This document shows, piece after piece, positions 27,714 through 36,550 of a stretch of DNA of 40,792 bases. The stretch is taken from assembly GCA_016932475.1 (NCBI GenBank), contig JAFGCU010000072.1, positions 1 to 40,792 of the forward strand, given 5' to 3'. The stretch is from Anaerolineales bacterium (GTDB taxonomy: Bacteria > Chloroflexota > Anaerolineae > Anaerolineales > RBG-16-64-43). A model generated the notes under the pieces. The model did not search any database and was not told the DNA's origin. It worked only from the letters and a program-made list of their open reading frames with translations. Both the position numbers and the translations under genes were made by a program. Positions within the stretch are counted from its first letter, which is position 1. Each line of letters begins with the position of its first letter.

Positions 27714-29444
27714 TCACCCCTCCGCCTTCTCCTCTTCCTGCCCCACCAGCTTCTTCCACTCGCCGTGGATGCCGTCTTCGCTGACGCCGAAATAGAAGCG
27801 CGCTCCCTTCGGCGTGCGCTGGATCAAATCATAGCTGGATTCACCGCGCCGGGAACGCTTCCGGAGAAGCGCCAGATCGCCCTGCCACGTGAGCGTCTCC
27901 GGAGCCGGAAGCTTGGCGTGCTCGCTGATTGCATAATGCCACAACCGGCGCGAGGAGGACAGGGTTACGTTTTTGACCATGTTCCCGTTGCGCAGATCGC
28001 GGACGGTGTAATAGCGGTCTCCGTCGCGTTCTTCGAACGAGACGACTTCCACGCCGGTGCGCGGCGCCGCGACGCCCTGATCGGCCGCCGCAACCGGAGC
28101 CGCCGCCTCGGCCGGAGCCGGCGCGGCGGGCGGCCCGGACGGCGCCTGCATCTTCCGGCCGACGAGCGTGACGATTTCATCGCGCACGGCCAGCCCGGTT
28201 TCATCCTCGTCCCGGGTGTAAATCTTGCTGTCTTCGACGGCGTACGGCGGGTCGTCACCGCGCGGAACCATTACGCGGATGACCTGCTTGCCGCGCGTTT
28301 CCTGGATGTCGACCGCCACCGGGAGTGCCGGGGAGAGCTTGCGGCCTATCTCGCGTTCGAGGAAGGTGACCGCTTTGGCGGCATCGGGCACACCGACCGG
28401 CGGAGTCTTCGGATCCGGCCCGACTCCGATGAACACCGCGCCGCCGTTGGTATTGGCGAAGGCGCACACATCGGCGATGACATCGTACAGCCTCCCGCCT
28501 TTTTCCGCCATGCTCTCGTGAAAGGCCTGGACAATGCTCGGGCCTTCCTCGCGCGCGCTCTGGATGAAGTCGAACGCCTCCACTTCCTGCTGTGTCACCC
28601 GGTGCGTGCGCGTCCGCGAAAAATCGTTCCCCGCGAACAGTTCGCGCAGCGCGGCGAAGGAGATTTCCGAAACCAGCATCTCCGTGGCGCGGTCTCCCAC
28701 GCCAAGGTTTTTGCGGTTGGAAGGATCGGCCCGCAGCCGGTGGGCGTCTGAACCCTGGATGCAGTGCATCCGCCGCGGATACTCCGGTTTGACTCCGGTG
28801 AAGAAGGCCGAGGTGGAATGCCGCCCGCGCTGGTCCAGATCGGTCACCTCCAGCGCATGCAGGTGCGGGTCCTGGGTGTAGGCGATCTTGGTCTGGCCGC
28901 CGAAATCGAATCCGCGCAGGGCCACGCCGTTGGTCGAGTTGGCGTGCGCCGCGATCGCGAGGCCTCCCGCTTCGTCGATCTTGCGGTATGCGGTGAGCAC
29001 ATCCGCGCTCGCGCCGACGATCGAGGAACCCTGATCGATCTGGCTGTCGGGGATGTTCAGGTCGAGCAGGATGTGCTCTATCTCGCGGACGCTTTTTTCC
29101 GGTGGAAATATCCCGAGGATGTGGAACCCCAGCGTGGCGGTGAATTCGAAACCCGGAAAGACGACCAGCTTCCCAAGCAGTCGGCGGTATTCCTCCAGCC
29201 GCGGGCGTTCTTCGCCCGTCAGCCGCCCGCCCTTTTCCAGCGCTTCCAGAAAGGCGATCTCTTCGCGCATGCGGCGGTACCCGCCGACGGTGTTATGGTC
29301 GGTAAAGGCGATCGCCGAGAGGCCGCGCGCTTCGGCGCGGCGCAGAATATCCAGCATCGTCACCCCCGCCTCCTGGTAATCCGCGGAGGCGGGCGTATGG
29401 ATGTGCAGATCGAAGGAATACCACTGTCGGTTTTTTCGGCTCAT
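27714..29444 (-). CDS. PHP metal-dependent phosphoesterase fused to an AlbA_2 (Schlafen-type) domain
   Basis: A 576-residue three-part protein. Residues ~8-275 are a PHP domain with its metal ligands: DLHIHT (His14, His16), FTDHN (Asp49, His50), PGFEF (Glu100), AAHAN (His167) and GSDAHR (Asp233, His235). Residues ~285-420 form an AlbA_2/Schlafen-like domain with ADVCAFANTNGGAVFIGVG (325-343), a fold that binds nucleic acid or nucleotides. After an Ala/Pro-rich linker, a ~100-residue C-terminal domain has no recognised family. The likely role is a phosphodiesterase or nuclease-like enzyme directed by the AlbA_2 part; the substrate is unknown. It starts seven bases after the receiver gene stop and ends the hsp20-lon operon. 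Confidence 0.85.
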   Translation of the reverse strand: MSRKNRQWYSFDLHIHTPASADYQEAGVTMLDILRRAEARGLSAIAFTDHNTVGGYRRMREEIAFLEALEKGGRLTGEERPRLEEYRRLLGKLVVFPGFEFTATLGFHILGIFPPEKSVREIEHILLDLNIPDSQIDQGSSIVGASADVLTAYRKIDEAGGLAIAAHANSTNGVALRGFDFGGQTKIAYTQDPHLHALEVTDLDQRGRHSTSAFFTGVKPEYPRRMHCIQGSDAHRLRADPSNRKNLGVGDRATEMLVSEISFAALRELFAGNDFSRTRTHRVTQQEVEAFDFIQSAREEGPSIVQAFHESMAEKGGRLYDVIADVCAFANTNGGAVFIGVGPDPKTPPVGVPDAAKAVTFLEREIGRKLSPALPVAVDIQETRGKQVIRVMVPRGDDPPYAVEDSKIYTRDEDETGLAVRDEIVTLVGRKMQAPSGPPAAPAPAEAAAPVAAADQGVAAPRTGVEVVSFEERDGDRYYTVRDLRNGNMVKNVTLSSSRRLWHYAISEHAKLPAPETLTWQGDLALLRKRSRRGESSYDLIQRTPKGARFYFGVSEDGIHGEWKKLVGQEEEKAEG

Positions 29445-29450
29445 GGCGGC

Positions 29451-29876
29451 CTACAGGAATTTTTGAAAGGATGCGGAGGCGGAGGGTTTAGCCCCTTCCT
29501 CACGATGAATCTGATCCGCCGGAGCGGCCAGAACCTTGGAAAGCAAATGCAGCAGATTTTCCGGCATGTACGGCTTGACGAGGAAGGCGTTGGCGCCGGC
29601 CGCCAGGCATTCGTCCGTCAGGTTGATCCCGGAGGTCATGACCACGCGCATGCCCTCCAGCGCCGGATTGGCCTTCATCTCGCGCAGAATTTGGATGCCG
29701 TCCTTGCCCCCGAGGTGCACGTCCAAAAATACCAGGTCCGGTTTGTCCTCCTCCGCCTGCGCCGCGGCGGGCCGCTTGGAATCATACGACCGGACCGTAT
29801 ACCCCTCGATCTCCAGCAGAGTGGTCAGCAGCATGGTCATGTCTCGGTCATCTTCCAAGAGCAAAATCTTCGGCAT
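29451..29876 (-). CDS. single-domain response regulator (receiver only)
   Basis: 141 residues with a complete CheY-like receiver: acidic pair Asp9/Asp10 (LLEDD), phosphoacceptor Asp52 (FLDVH), Thr81 (MTSG) and Lys101 (LVKPY). There is no output domain. A flexible C-terminal tail of ~20 residues follows. The ATG at 29876 is chosen because GGGAGGAG precedes it and it gives the standard MPKILLLEDD start; an upstream ATG at 29909 adds non-conserved residues. It sits 60 bases after lon and just before the PHP-AlbA_2 gene, so its partner may be either. No histidine kinase is in the window. Confidence 0.93.
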   Translation of the reverse strand: MPKILLLEDDRDMTMLLTTLLEIEGYTVRSYDSKRPAAAQAEEDKPDLVFLDVHLGGKDGIQILREMKANPALEGMRVVMTSGINLTDECLAAGANAFLVKPYMPENLLHLLSKVLAAPADQIHREEGAKPSASASFQKFL

Positions 29877-29936
29877 GCCTCTCCTCCCATGCATTCTCAG
29901 GATCATCACGCCCGGTTTCCCGCCGGCGGGCGGGCG

Positions 29937-32585
29937 TCAACGGGCGCGTTTTTTCCTCTCGGCGGTTTTTTTGGGCGCCTTCTTCCCGGGCTTCGGCTTC
30001 GCCTTTCCGGGCGCGCGCTTCCGGCCGTTGCCGGCGGGCGGCGTCAGCGCATGGCCCAGCACCTCATCGACCGTGTCCACCAGAACGAACTTCAGATCGT
30101 CACGCACATCCTCCGGGATCCCCTCCATATCCCGGTCGTTGCGGCGCGGGAGGATCACCGTCTTCAGTCCGGCGCGGTGCGCGGCGAGGACTTTCTCCTT
30201 CACCCCGCCGACCGGGAGCACCTTCCCGCGCAGGGTGATCTCGCCGGTCATGGCCAAATCCGAGCGGACCGGCCGACCGGAGATCAGCGAGACCAGCGCG
30301 GTCGCTATCGTGATTCCCGCCGAAGGGCCGTCTTTGGGCTGGGCTCCGCCGGGGATGTGCAGATGGATATCGTGGGTCTCAAAGTAGTTCGACGGCAGGC
30401 GCATCGCCTCGGCTTTGGAGCGCACATACGAAAGCGCCGCGTGCGCGGATTCCTGCATCACCTGGCCGAGCGAACCGGTCAGCTGGAACCCCCGCCGGCC
30501 GGGCATCTGCGTCGCTTCAATAAAAAGCAGGTCTCCGCCGATCGGGGTCCAGGCCAGCGCCGTCGCCACGCCGGGAACCGAGGTGCGTTCCTGCACCTCC
30601 TCGGTGGAGAGAAACCGGTTCGGACCGAGGTATTCGATCACTTTTTCGGGGGTGATCTTTTCCTGCATCGCCTTGCCTTCGGCGATGGCAGTGGCCACTT
30701 TGCGGCAGATGGACCCGATCTCGCGTTCCAGGCTGCGCACCCCCGCCTCGTGCGTGTAATTGCGGATCAGCATCCGCAGCGCGTCGTCGCCGAACTCCAC
30801 TTCCCCGCTGTGCACGCTGTTCTCCCGCAACTGGCGCGGAATGAGGTAGTTCTTGGCGATCTCGATCTTCTCCCGCTCGGTGTACGACATGATCGCGATG
30901 ACTTCCATCCGGTCCAGGAGCGGCCCCGGGATCGGTTCGAGCTGGTTGGCGGTTGTGATGAACAGCACCTGGGAGAGGTCGAAGGCCACCTCGAGGTAGT
31001 TGTCGCGGAATTCACGGTTCTGCTCCGAATCGAGGACTTCGAGGAGCGCCGCGGCCGGGTCTCCCCGGAAATCCGCGCTTAATTTGTCGACCTCGTCGAG
31101 CATGAACACGGGATTGCGGCTCTCCACCCGCCGGAGCGCCTGCAGGATCCGCCCCGGCATCGAACCGATGTACGTCCGCCGGTGGCCCCGGATCTCGGCC
31201 TCGTCGTGCACCCCGCCGAGGGAGATGCGGATGAACTTGCGGCCCATGGCGCGCGCGATCGACCGGCCGAGCGAGGTTTTGCCAACGCCCGGAGGCCCGA
31301 TGAAACACATGATCGCACCCTCGCGCTCGCCGCGGATCGCGTCGCCCGGCCGCAGCCCCGGCGTTTGCTCCCCTTTGCGCTCCACCCGCAGTTTGCGCAC
31401 CGCGAGATATTCCAGGATCCGTTTCTTGACGTCATCGAGGGCGTGATGATCCTCGTCCAGCACGCGGCGGGCGTCCCGGATATCCAGATGATCCTCGGTG
31501 ACCTTGCTCCACGGAAGATCGATCAGCCAGTCCAGATAAGCGCGGATGACGCCGTATTCGGCCATCGCCGTCGGCAATTTCGCCAGACGCTCGAGTTCGC
31601 GCTTGGCCTGTTCGGCCGCCTCCTCGGACATCCCCGCAGCTTCGATCTTCTTGCGCAATTCCTCGACCTCGGCCGCCTGCTCGTCGGTCTCCCCGAGTTC
31701 CTTTTGGATCGCCTTCATCTGCTCGCGCAGGAAATACTGCCGCTGGACCTTCTCGATCTCGGAGCGGGCTTCCTCCTGGATCTTCGCCCCCAGCTGCAGG
31801 ACATCCAGTTCCTTGGCCAGCAGGCCGACGAGCAGCTTTAATTTCGCGGCGGCGGAATCCAGCTCCAGGATTTCCTGCCCCTGTTCGAGGTCCATGCGCT
31901 GATAATTGGAAATGGTGTACGCCACCTGGAGCGGATCCTCCAGGCTGATGATCGTCGTCACCAGCTCGCGCGGCACCGACGGGATCAGTTCGGCGATCTT
32001 GGAGAACTGGTCGCGGACGTTGCGCGAGAGCGCCTCGACCTCGAGCCCCGTCTCGACGGTCTCGGACGCCGCCTCCACCCTCGCCTTCAGGTACGGTTCT
32101 TCCTCGGTATACTCGAGGACCCGGATGCGCGACAGCCCCTGGACAACAATCCGGATCGTGCCGTCCGGCGCGCGGAACAGACGATGCACGATCGCCGCCG
32201 TCCCGATCGTAAACAGGTCCGCCGGACCGGGCGTGGCCAGGTCCGGATCTTTGGAGGTGACCAGCCCGATCATGCGCTCCCCGACCGTGGCGTCGTCCAC
32301 CAGGCGGATCGAGCGCGGCTGGCCGACCGTCAACGGAACGACGGTCTGGGGATACACCACCACGCCCCGCAACGGAAGGATCGGCAGAGTGTCGGGGATG
32401 CGGAATTCGGCATCCTGGGCGCCGGTTTTGGGCGCCGGCTCGGGGGAGGTCTCTTCCTTCACCTGGGCGACGATCGAGGACAGGGCGTCCTCAACCGGCT
32501 CCTCCGACCGTTCCCCGAAAAGGGCGGGGTCGGCAAGCAGGTCGACAAGTTCTTCCGCGGAATTAATCCATCGGGATGCCGGCAT
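29937..32585 (-). CDS. lon: ATP-dependent protease La
   Basis: An 882-residue Lon protease that degrades damaged and regulatory proteins in the cytosol. Domains in order: a short N-terminal extension, the LON substrate-binding domain (~65-270, starting [13 protein letters not shown]), a coiled-coil linker, the AAA+ module with Walker A GPPGVGKT (430-437) and Walker B FMLDEVDK, and the protease domain with catalytic Ser755 (PKDGPSAG) and Lys798 (GGVKEK). The last ~30 residues are a Lys/Pro/Arg-rich tail ([11 protein letters not shown] and onward) absent from typical Lon. The ATG at 32585 has AAGGA eight bases upstream; a TTG one codon earlier is less likely. It is 27 bases after hsp20. Confidence 0.97.
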   Translation of the reverse strand: MPASRWINSAEELVDLLADPALFGERSEEPVEDALSSIVAQVKEETSPEPAPKTGAQDAEFRIPDTLPILPLRGVVVYPQTVVPLTVGQPRSIRLVDDATVGERMIGLVTSKDPDLATPGPADLFTIGTAAIVHRLFRAPDGTIRIVVQGLSRIRVLEYTEEEPYLKARVEAASETVETGLEVEALSRNVRDQFSKIAELIPSVPRELVTTIISLEDPLQVAYTISNYQRMDLEQGQEILELDSAAAKLKLLVGLLAKELDVLQLGAKIQEEARSEIEKVQRQYFLREQMKAIQKELGETDEQAAEVEELRKKIEAAGMSEEAAEQAKRELERLAKLPTAMAEYGVIRAYLDWLIDLPWSKVTEDHLDIRDARRVLDEDHHALDDVKKRILEYLAVRKLRVERKGEQTPGLRPGDAIRGEREGAIMCFIGPPGVGKTSLGRSIARAMGRKFIRISLGGVHDEAEIRGHRRTYIGSMPGRILQALRRVESRNPVFMLDEVDKLSADFRGDPAAALLEVLDSEQNREFRDNYLEVAFDLSQVLFITTANQLEPIPGPLLDRMEVIAIMSYTEREKIEIAKNYLIPRQLRENSVHSGEVEFGDDALRMLIRNYTHEAGVRSLEREIGSICRKVATAIAEGKAMQEKITPEKVIEYLGPNRFLSTEEVQERTSVPGVATALAWTPIGGDLLFIEATQMPGRRGFQLTGSLGQVMQESAHAALSYVRSKAEAMRLPSNYFETHDIHLHIPGGAQPKDGPSAGITIATALVSLISGRPVRSDLAMTGEITLRGKVLPVGGVKEKVLAAHRAGLKTVILPRRNDRDMEGIPEDVRDDLKFVLVDTVDEVLGHALTPPAGNGRKRAPGKAKPKPGKKAPKKTAERKKRAR

Positions 32586-32612
32586 CAATCATTTCCTTGG
32601 AGATGCAGCCGA

Positions 32613-33041
32613 TCAAATGGAGCCCGGAGTTTCCTGGATTTTGCGCAGATCCACCAGCAGGAATCCGTCGTGATAACGGGCGCGGATGTAATCGGATTCC
32701 ACCGCCACCGGGAGTTCGATTTCAGTCAGGAATTCCCCGGTGTGAATTTCCATCTGGTGGTACACCCTGCGCTCCTGGTGATCTTTGCGGTTCCCGGTGA
32801 TGCGGAGGATCTTGCCCTCGATCGTGACGGCGATATCCGCATGTTCCATGCCCGCCACTTCCACCTGGACCCGGATGGCCTGCCCGGTTTCATAGACGTC
32901 GGTCGGCGGACGCCACACGTGGGTGTTTTGGATCCAGACATATCGGGTTGTGATGTATTCGTGCTTGTGAAGCGGGCCGGTGTTGCGATCGCTGGATTCG
33001 CACCGGAAATCCTGAAGGTCGACCGATAAAGGATTGTCCAT
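32613..33041 (-). CDS. Hsp20/alpha-crystallin family small heat shock protein
   Basis: 142 residues, an ATP-independent holdase. The alpha-crystallin domain spans about 40-135: PPTDVYETGQAIRVQVEVAG opens the first strands, then DIAVTIEGKILRITGNRK and the conserved HDGFLLVDLRK near the C-terminus, where most family members have A-x-x-x-n-G-V-L. The C-terminal I-x-I anchor is not evident. It is first in the run with lon, so damaged proteins could be held and then degraded. An extended -10 (TGATACAAT) lies 28-36 bases upstream, partly inside a palindrome. No CIRCE operator is visible. Confidence 0.9.
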   Translation of the reverse strand: MDNPLSVDLQDFRCESSDRNTGPLHKHEYITTRYVWIQNTHVWRPPTDVYETGQAIRVQVEVAGMEHADIAVTIEGKILRITGNRKDHQERRVYHQMEIHTGEFLTEIELPVAVESDYIRARYHDGFLLVDLRKIQETPGSI

Positions 33042-33068
33042 AACCGCCGCCTTTCTTGGACCGTGACT

Positions 33069-33077
33069 ATTGTATCA
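33069..33077 (-). promoter_or_regulatory. extended -10 promoter of hsp20
   Basis: Minus strand TGATACAAT (33077-33069). The TG and the first T come from the edge of the 79-base palindrome and the rest lies just outside. No -35 matches TTGACA; that position falls inside the palindrome arm. Confidence 0.5.
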
Positions 33078-33152
33078 CCGCCTCACCCCCATCCCCCCGT
33101 AGGGGCGCGGCGGCACCGCGCCCCTACGGGGGGATGGGGGTGAGGCGGTGAT
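33074..33152. repeat. AGGGGCG-core palindrome (copy 3), perfect 37-bp arms
   Basis: A perfect inverted repeat: left arm 33074-33110, loop CGGCA (33111-33115), right arm 33116-33152. The core is GTAGGGGCGCGG/CCGCGCCCCTAC, and the outer arms carry runs of five and six G or C. It lies between the MBL gene and the hsp20 start and overlaps the hsp20 -10 element. Confidence 0.95.
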
Positions 33153-33223
33153 GTTCGCAACGATGAATGGGTGCCCAATCGTTGTCTGCCATGGTCCATC
33201 GTCCATGGTCCGTCATCCGACTT

Positions 33224-33976
33224 CTACCAATCTATTTCCATTTTATCCGCTGCGAGGGAGACCTCCCCGTGGAAAACCGCCCGGGCTTCCGCCAGCAGGG
33301 CATCGCCGTCCGCGTAGGGATTGGTGTGGATCAGGAGCAGCCGGCGCACGCCGGCGTCGCGGGCGGCAGCCGCCGCCTGGGCCGCGCTCGAGTGCCCCGG
33401 CCCTTCGCCTGTGGCTTCATGGATAAGCAGATCGGCATCCCTGGCCAGCGCCACCAGGTTGGCCGAAGGCTCGGTATCGGACGAGTACACGAAGCTTTTT
33501 CCGACCGTCAGGATATCCACCCGCAACCCCAGAGCCGGCACGACATGCCGGACCGGCGTGGAGAACGCGCGGAATTCGGCGTTGGCAAGGACCGGCGTGC
33601 GCTTGCCGCGTTTCACGGTCCGGTACCCGACCGGGAACTGGCCCGGCATTTTCTTCCAGCCGTACATCTGCATGACCTTCCGGATCCGGCGGATGCTCTC
33701 CGCGCCCGAATGCACGCGCACGGGCGCCGACCGGCCGCGCAGGCACAGCTCCATCAGGAACAGGGTCAGGCCGGCCGCGTGATCCGGGTGAAAATGGGTG
33801 ATGAACACATCTCCAATCCGGTTGGGGTCCGCGCCCAGCGCCTCGAGCCGGCCGCGCGGCGAGACGCCGCAATCGATCAGCAGGCCGTGCTCCTCGCCCA
33901 GGCAGGCCAGATGGGTCGGCCGCCGCGTTTCGGTGGCAAGCAGGTTGGACGCGCCCAGGACGATCAGCCTCACCAT
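33224..33976 (-). CDS. MBL-fold metallo-hydrolase, RNase Z-like
   Basis: 250 residues. The metal-binding motif is THFHPDH (His61, His63, Asp65, His66), with later ligands in TPVRH, SSDTEP and LIHEATG, the order of RNase Z/ElaC-like enzymes. The sequence opens MVRLIVLGAS. The closeness to RNase Z suggests a phosphodiesterase acting on RNA or a small phosphoester, but the exosite arm of true RNase Z is not obvious, so tRNA 3' processing is not assured. The ATG at 33976 overlaps the end of the permease gene by seven bases. A frame open to 34591 is a shadow of the permease upstream of this ATG. Confidence 0.85.
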   Translation of the reverse strand: MVRLIVLGASNLLATETRRPTHLACLGEEHGLLIDCGVSPRGRLEALGADPNRIGDVFITHFHPDHAAGLTLFLMELCLRGRSAPVRVHSGAESIRRIRKVMQMYGWKKMPGQFPVGYRTVKRGKRTPVLANAEFRAFSTPVRHVVPALGLRVDILTVGKSFVYSSDTEPSANLVALARDADLLIHEATGEGPGHSSAAQAAAAARDAGVRRLLLIHTNPYADGDALLAEARAVFHGEVSLAADKMEIDW

Positions 33977-35418
33977 CCAAGCACCTTGGCGGCCGCGAGG
34001 GGCGTCACCCAGGTTTCGAGGATCGCGGCCAGCAGGAACATCGGAAGCACCACGCCCAGCATCACGCACAGCCAGTCGGCCAGCGCCTGCAGCCAGATCT
34101 GTCCGAGCGAGCGGCCTTCCGGCTTGGACAGCAGACAGTTGCCGACGCGCAGGATCGCCGCTCCGGAGATCAGCATCGCCGGGATCTCCACGATCCCGTG
34201 CGGAAGGACAAAGCCGAGGACGAACAACCAGGCCGGGGTGCCGGCGCGCGCCATGGTCACGGTGGCGAAGGAGATCACGCCGATCGGGAGCATCAGCACC
34301 ACCAGCCCCATGATCCCGAGCGAGATCGCCCCCAGCACGAACGCCAGAAAGATCGCCTGAGCATTGTGGGAAAAGATCATCCAGGCGCCGCCCGGGGTGA
34401 AGAAGCCGAGCGCCTGAAGCGAGTCGAGAAATTCCTGCTTGTATTCCCGGGTCCTCAGCATCGACACGGGCAGCGGGAAGCGGTCGGCCAATACGACCCC
34501 GATCACCACCCCGAGGAAGAGTGCGATCGCCGTCCAAGGGACGGCCGTCAGAATGCGGCGGAAGGCGGGCGCGACCGCCAGGCGGTACCATGCCAGGGGA
34601 GTCCGCGCGCCGCCGCTGAAACAGCGCCAGAAGTAAGACCCCATCCGATCAAAACGCAGTTCCTCGACCTCGCGCGACAGCAGTTCCTCGCGCCGGAACT
34701 GGCGCAACCCGATCCGGATGAAGATCACCGCCAACAGGCTCACGCCGCCGATGACCCACCACAACTCGTTGTACATCCGGTAGAACATGATCATGCTCTC
34801 GCCCTGCATCAGCAGCGCAAAGGGGACGATCACGAACGACGCCAGCAGATTGGCGGCGCGCACCGAATTGGTCTGGGCCGAGATCACCACCGCGGCCGAT
34901 ACCATGCAGACCGCGTGGGCGACGGTGAGGATGAGGATCTGCACCAGGAGTTCGAGCGGCGGGAACCATCCGGCGGAGAAAAACATCCCGGCCAGGTAGG
35001 CCGAGATTCCCAGTGCGGCGGCGCACAGGGGCGTGATCACCGACGCGAGGACCTTTCCGAGAAAGAGCTCGACGTCGGAAAGCGGCGTGGCGAGCAGCGG
35101 CTCCAGGCTGTAGCGTTCCTTTTCGCCGACAAAGCTCTCCAGCGCGATCACCAGCCCGACCGAGGTGGGGAAGAAACCCACGATCATCAGGAGGAAGGGG
35201 AAGACCGCCTCGGCGATGACCTGGCCCCCGTACTGGTTCACATAGTTGATGACCACCCGCGCGGCGAAATTCATCAGGATCGGGAAGAACAGGGTCAGGA
35301 TGACCATCGGGATCACCACCCGCCAATCGCGGAGTTGATCCCGCATCTCGCGTTTGACCAGTGCCCCGAGGCGTGAAACGCGGATGCGCAGCGGAAGGGC
35401 GTTCACGGCGGCGCTCAT
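33970..35418 (-). CDS. ABC-2 permease fused to a SpoIIM-like domain
   Basis: 482 residues with about 11-12 membrane helices. The N-terminal ~270 residues are an ABC-2-type (NatB-like) exporter subunit: KREMRDQLRDWR before the first helix and the cytoplasmic EKERYSLEPLLATPLSDVELFLGK segment. A soluble linker follows (about 255-305). The C-terminal ~180 residues match the SpoIIM/DUF95 family, with IFSHNAQAIFLAFVLGAISLG and VLPHGIVEIPAMLISGAAILRVG. In most genomes these are separate proteins. The ATG overlaps the ATPase stop in ATGA (35415-35418), so the two form one ABC exporter with coupled translation. The substrate is unknown. Confidence 0.85.
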   Translation of the reverse strand: MSAAVNALPLRIRVSRLGALVKREMRDQLRDWRVVIPMVILTLFFPILMNFAARVVINYVNQYGGQVIAEAVFPFLLMIVGFFPTSVGLVIALESFVGEKERYSLEPLLATPLSDVELFLGKVLASVITPLCAAALGISAYLAGMFFSAGWFPPLELLVQILILTVAHAVCMVSAAVVISAQTNSVRAANLLASFVIVPFALLMQGESMIMFYRMYNELWWVIGGVSLLAVIFIRIGLRQFRREELLSREVEELRFDRMGSYFWRCFSGGARTPLAWYRLAVAPAFRRILTAVPWTAIALFLGVVIGVVLADRFPLPVSMLRTREYKQEFLDSLQALGFFTPGGAWMIFSHNAQAIFLAFVLGAISLGIMGLVVLMLPIGVISFATVTMARAGTPAWLFVLGFVLPHGIVEIPAMLISGAAILRVGNCLLSKPEGRSLGQIWLQALADWLCVMLGVVLPMFLLAAILETWVTPLAAAKVLGW

Positions 35419-36359
35419 TTCGCCTCCCCGGCGGGCGGCGGCGCGCCTTCTTCGGCCACCGCCTGGAGATACACAGACTCAAGCGTCGGGGTGACCTCGC
35501 GCAATTCCACCACCTTCCCTCCGCGTTCCATCACCCGGCGGAGGATTTCCGGATTCGCCGAACCCGGGTCGGCCGCGCGGTAGCGGATACGCGCGGGGGT
35601 GCGGTCGACGACTTCGGCCAATCCCTCGAGCGCGGTCAGCAGGTCTTCGTGTTCACGCGCCAGACGCAGTTCGAACACGGCCGGCCCGAGCATGCGCATC
35701 CGCAGCTCGGCGGCGGTTCCTTCGGCGATCAGCCGTCCGCGCCGGATGATGGCGATCCGGTCGGCCAATTCCTCGGCTTCGGAGAGGTTATGGGTGCACA
35801 CCATGATCGTGCAGCCTTCCGCCCGCATCGCGCGGAGCAGATCGCGCACCACCCGGGCGGATTCCGGATCCAGCGCGGAGGTTGGCTCGTCCAGCAGCAG
35901 CACGCCGGGCGAGTGCATCAGCGCGCGGACGAGCGCCAGCCGCTGGCGCATGCCCTTGGAGAATTCGGCCAGCCAGGCGTCGGAATCCACCTCGAGCTTC
36001 AGGGCGCTCAGCAGGTTTTGGGCGCGCGCCCGGCGCTGCACGGGGGTCAGGCCGTAGAGCGCGCCGAAAAAATCCAGGTATTCGCCGCAGCGCATCCGCG
36101 AATAAAGCCCGTGCTGTTCGGTCAGCACGCCCACCGCGGCGCGGACCATTTCCGTTTCGGTGAGGATGTCGAACCCCGCCACGCGCGCGCCGCCCGCATT
36201 CGGGCGCAGAATACCCGCCAGCATCCGGGTGGTGGTGGTCTTGCCCGCGCCGTTGGGGCCGAGCAGCGCGAGAATTTCCCCCCGCCCGACCCGCAGCGTC
36301 AGGTCATCCACGGCGGTCACCCGTTCGTAGTGTTTTGTCAAACCGTGGGCTTCGATCAT
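35415..36359 (-). CDS. ABC transporter ATP-binding protein
   Basis: 314 residues, the ATPase partner of the ABC-2/SpoIIM permease. Walker A is GPNGAGKT (34-41), the signature is FSKGM (132-136), a variant of LSGGQ common in ABC-2 exporters, and Walker B is LLLDEP (153-158), with CTHN as the switch histidine. The last ~90 residues form the extra domain seen in NatA-like subunits (AVFELRLAREHEDLLTALEG region). The mRNA probably starts at TACAAT (36423-36418, minus), just downstream of a palindrome. The four genes ABC ATPase, permease, MBL and perhaps hsp20-lon lie on one strand. Confidence 0.95.
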   Translation of the reverse strand: MIEAHGLTKHYERVTAVDDLTLRVGRGEILALLGPNGAGKTTTTRMLAGILRPNAGGARVAGFDILTETEMVRAAVGVLTEQHGLYSRMRCGEYLDFFGALYGLTPVQRRARAQNLLSALKLEVDSDAWLAEFSKGMRQRLALVRALMHSPGVLLLDEPTSALDPESARVVRDLLRAMRAEGCTIMVCTHNLSEAEELADRIAIIRRGRLIAEGTAAELRMRMLGPAVFELRLAREHEDLLTALEGLAEVVDRTPARIRYRAADPGSANPEILRRVMERGGKVVELREVTPTLESVYLQAVAEEGAPPPAGEAK

Positions 36360-36417
36360 TCAGCCTTCCATGGTTCGCTGTGGTCCCGTGAAATTTCCCT
36401 GCTACCCCGGTCCGTTT

Positions 36418-36423
36418 ATTGTA
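36418..36423 (-). promoter_or_regulatory. -10 box of the ABC transporter operon
   Basis: Minus strand TACAAT about 60 bases before the ATPase start and 22 bases from the edge of the neighbouring palindrome. No good -35. Confidence 0.4.
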
Positions 36424-36444
36424 GTACGGGTGGTTTCGTAAATG

Positions 36445-36500
36445 CCACCTCCGTCCCCTGTAGGGGCGACCCAATGGGTCGCCCCTACAGGGGGAGGTGG
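36445..36500. repeat. AGGGGCG-core palindrome (copy 4)
   Basis: CCACCTCC...CCCTGTAGGGGCGACCCA (36445-36473) mirrored by TGGGTCGCCCCTACAGGG...GGAGGTGG (36475-36500), with a three-base bulge in the left arm. It lies between the lgt terminator and the ABC operon promoter. Confidence 0.9.
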
Positions 36501-36509
36501 AAGTGGGAG

Positions 36510-36542
36510 AAAAAAAGGAGAGACGCTTCTTTCCGTCTCTCC
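36510..36542 (-). terminator. lgt terminator
   Basis: Minus strand: GGAGAGACG and CGTCTCTCC form a 9-bp stem followed by seven T (36516-36510), a textbook intrinsic terminator directly after the lgt stop. Confidence 0.93.
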
Positions 36543-36550
36543 GTCATCGT

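Noticed and set aside
28764-31082. 772-residue plus-strand open frame opposite lon, the receiver and PHP genes
   Set aside because: It spans three clear minus-strand genes and has shadow-type composition.
33042-33223. CIRCE operator for hsp20
   Set aside because: No TTAGCACTC/GAGTGCTAA dyad; the palindrome present is G/C-rich and belongs to a dispersed family.
33977-34591. Extended MBL hydrolase reading from 34591
   Set aside because: The region upstream of the ATG at 33976 is a frame shadow of the ABC-2/SpoIIM permease.
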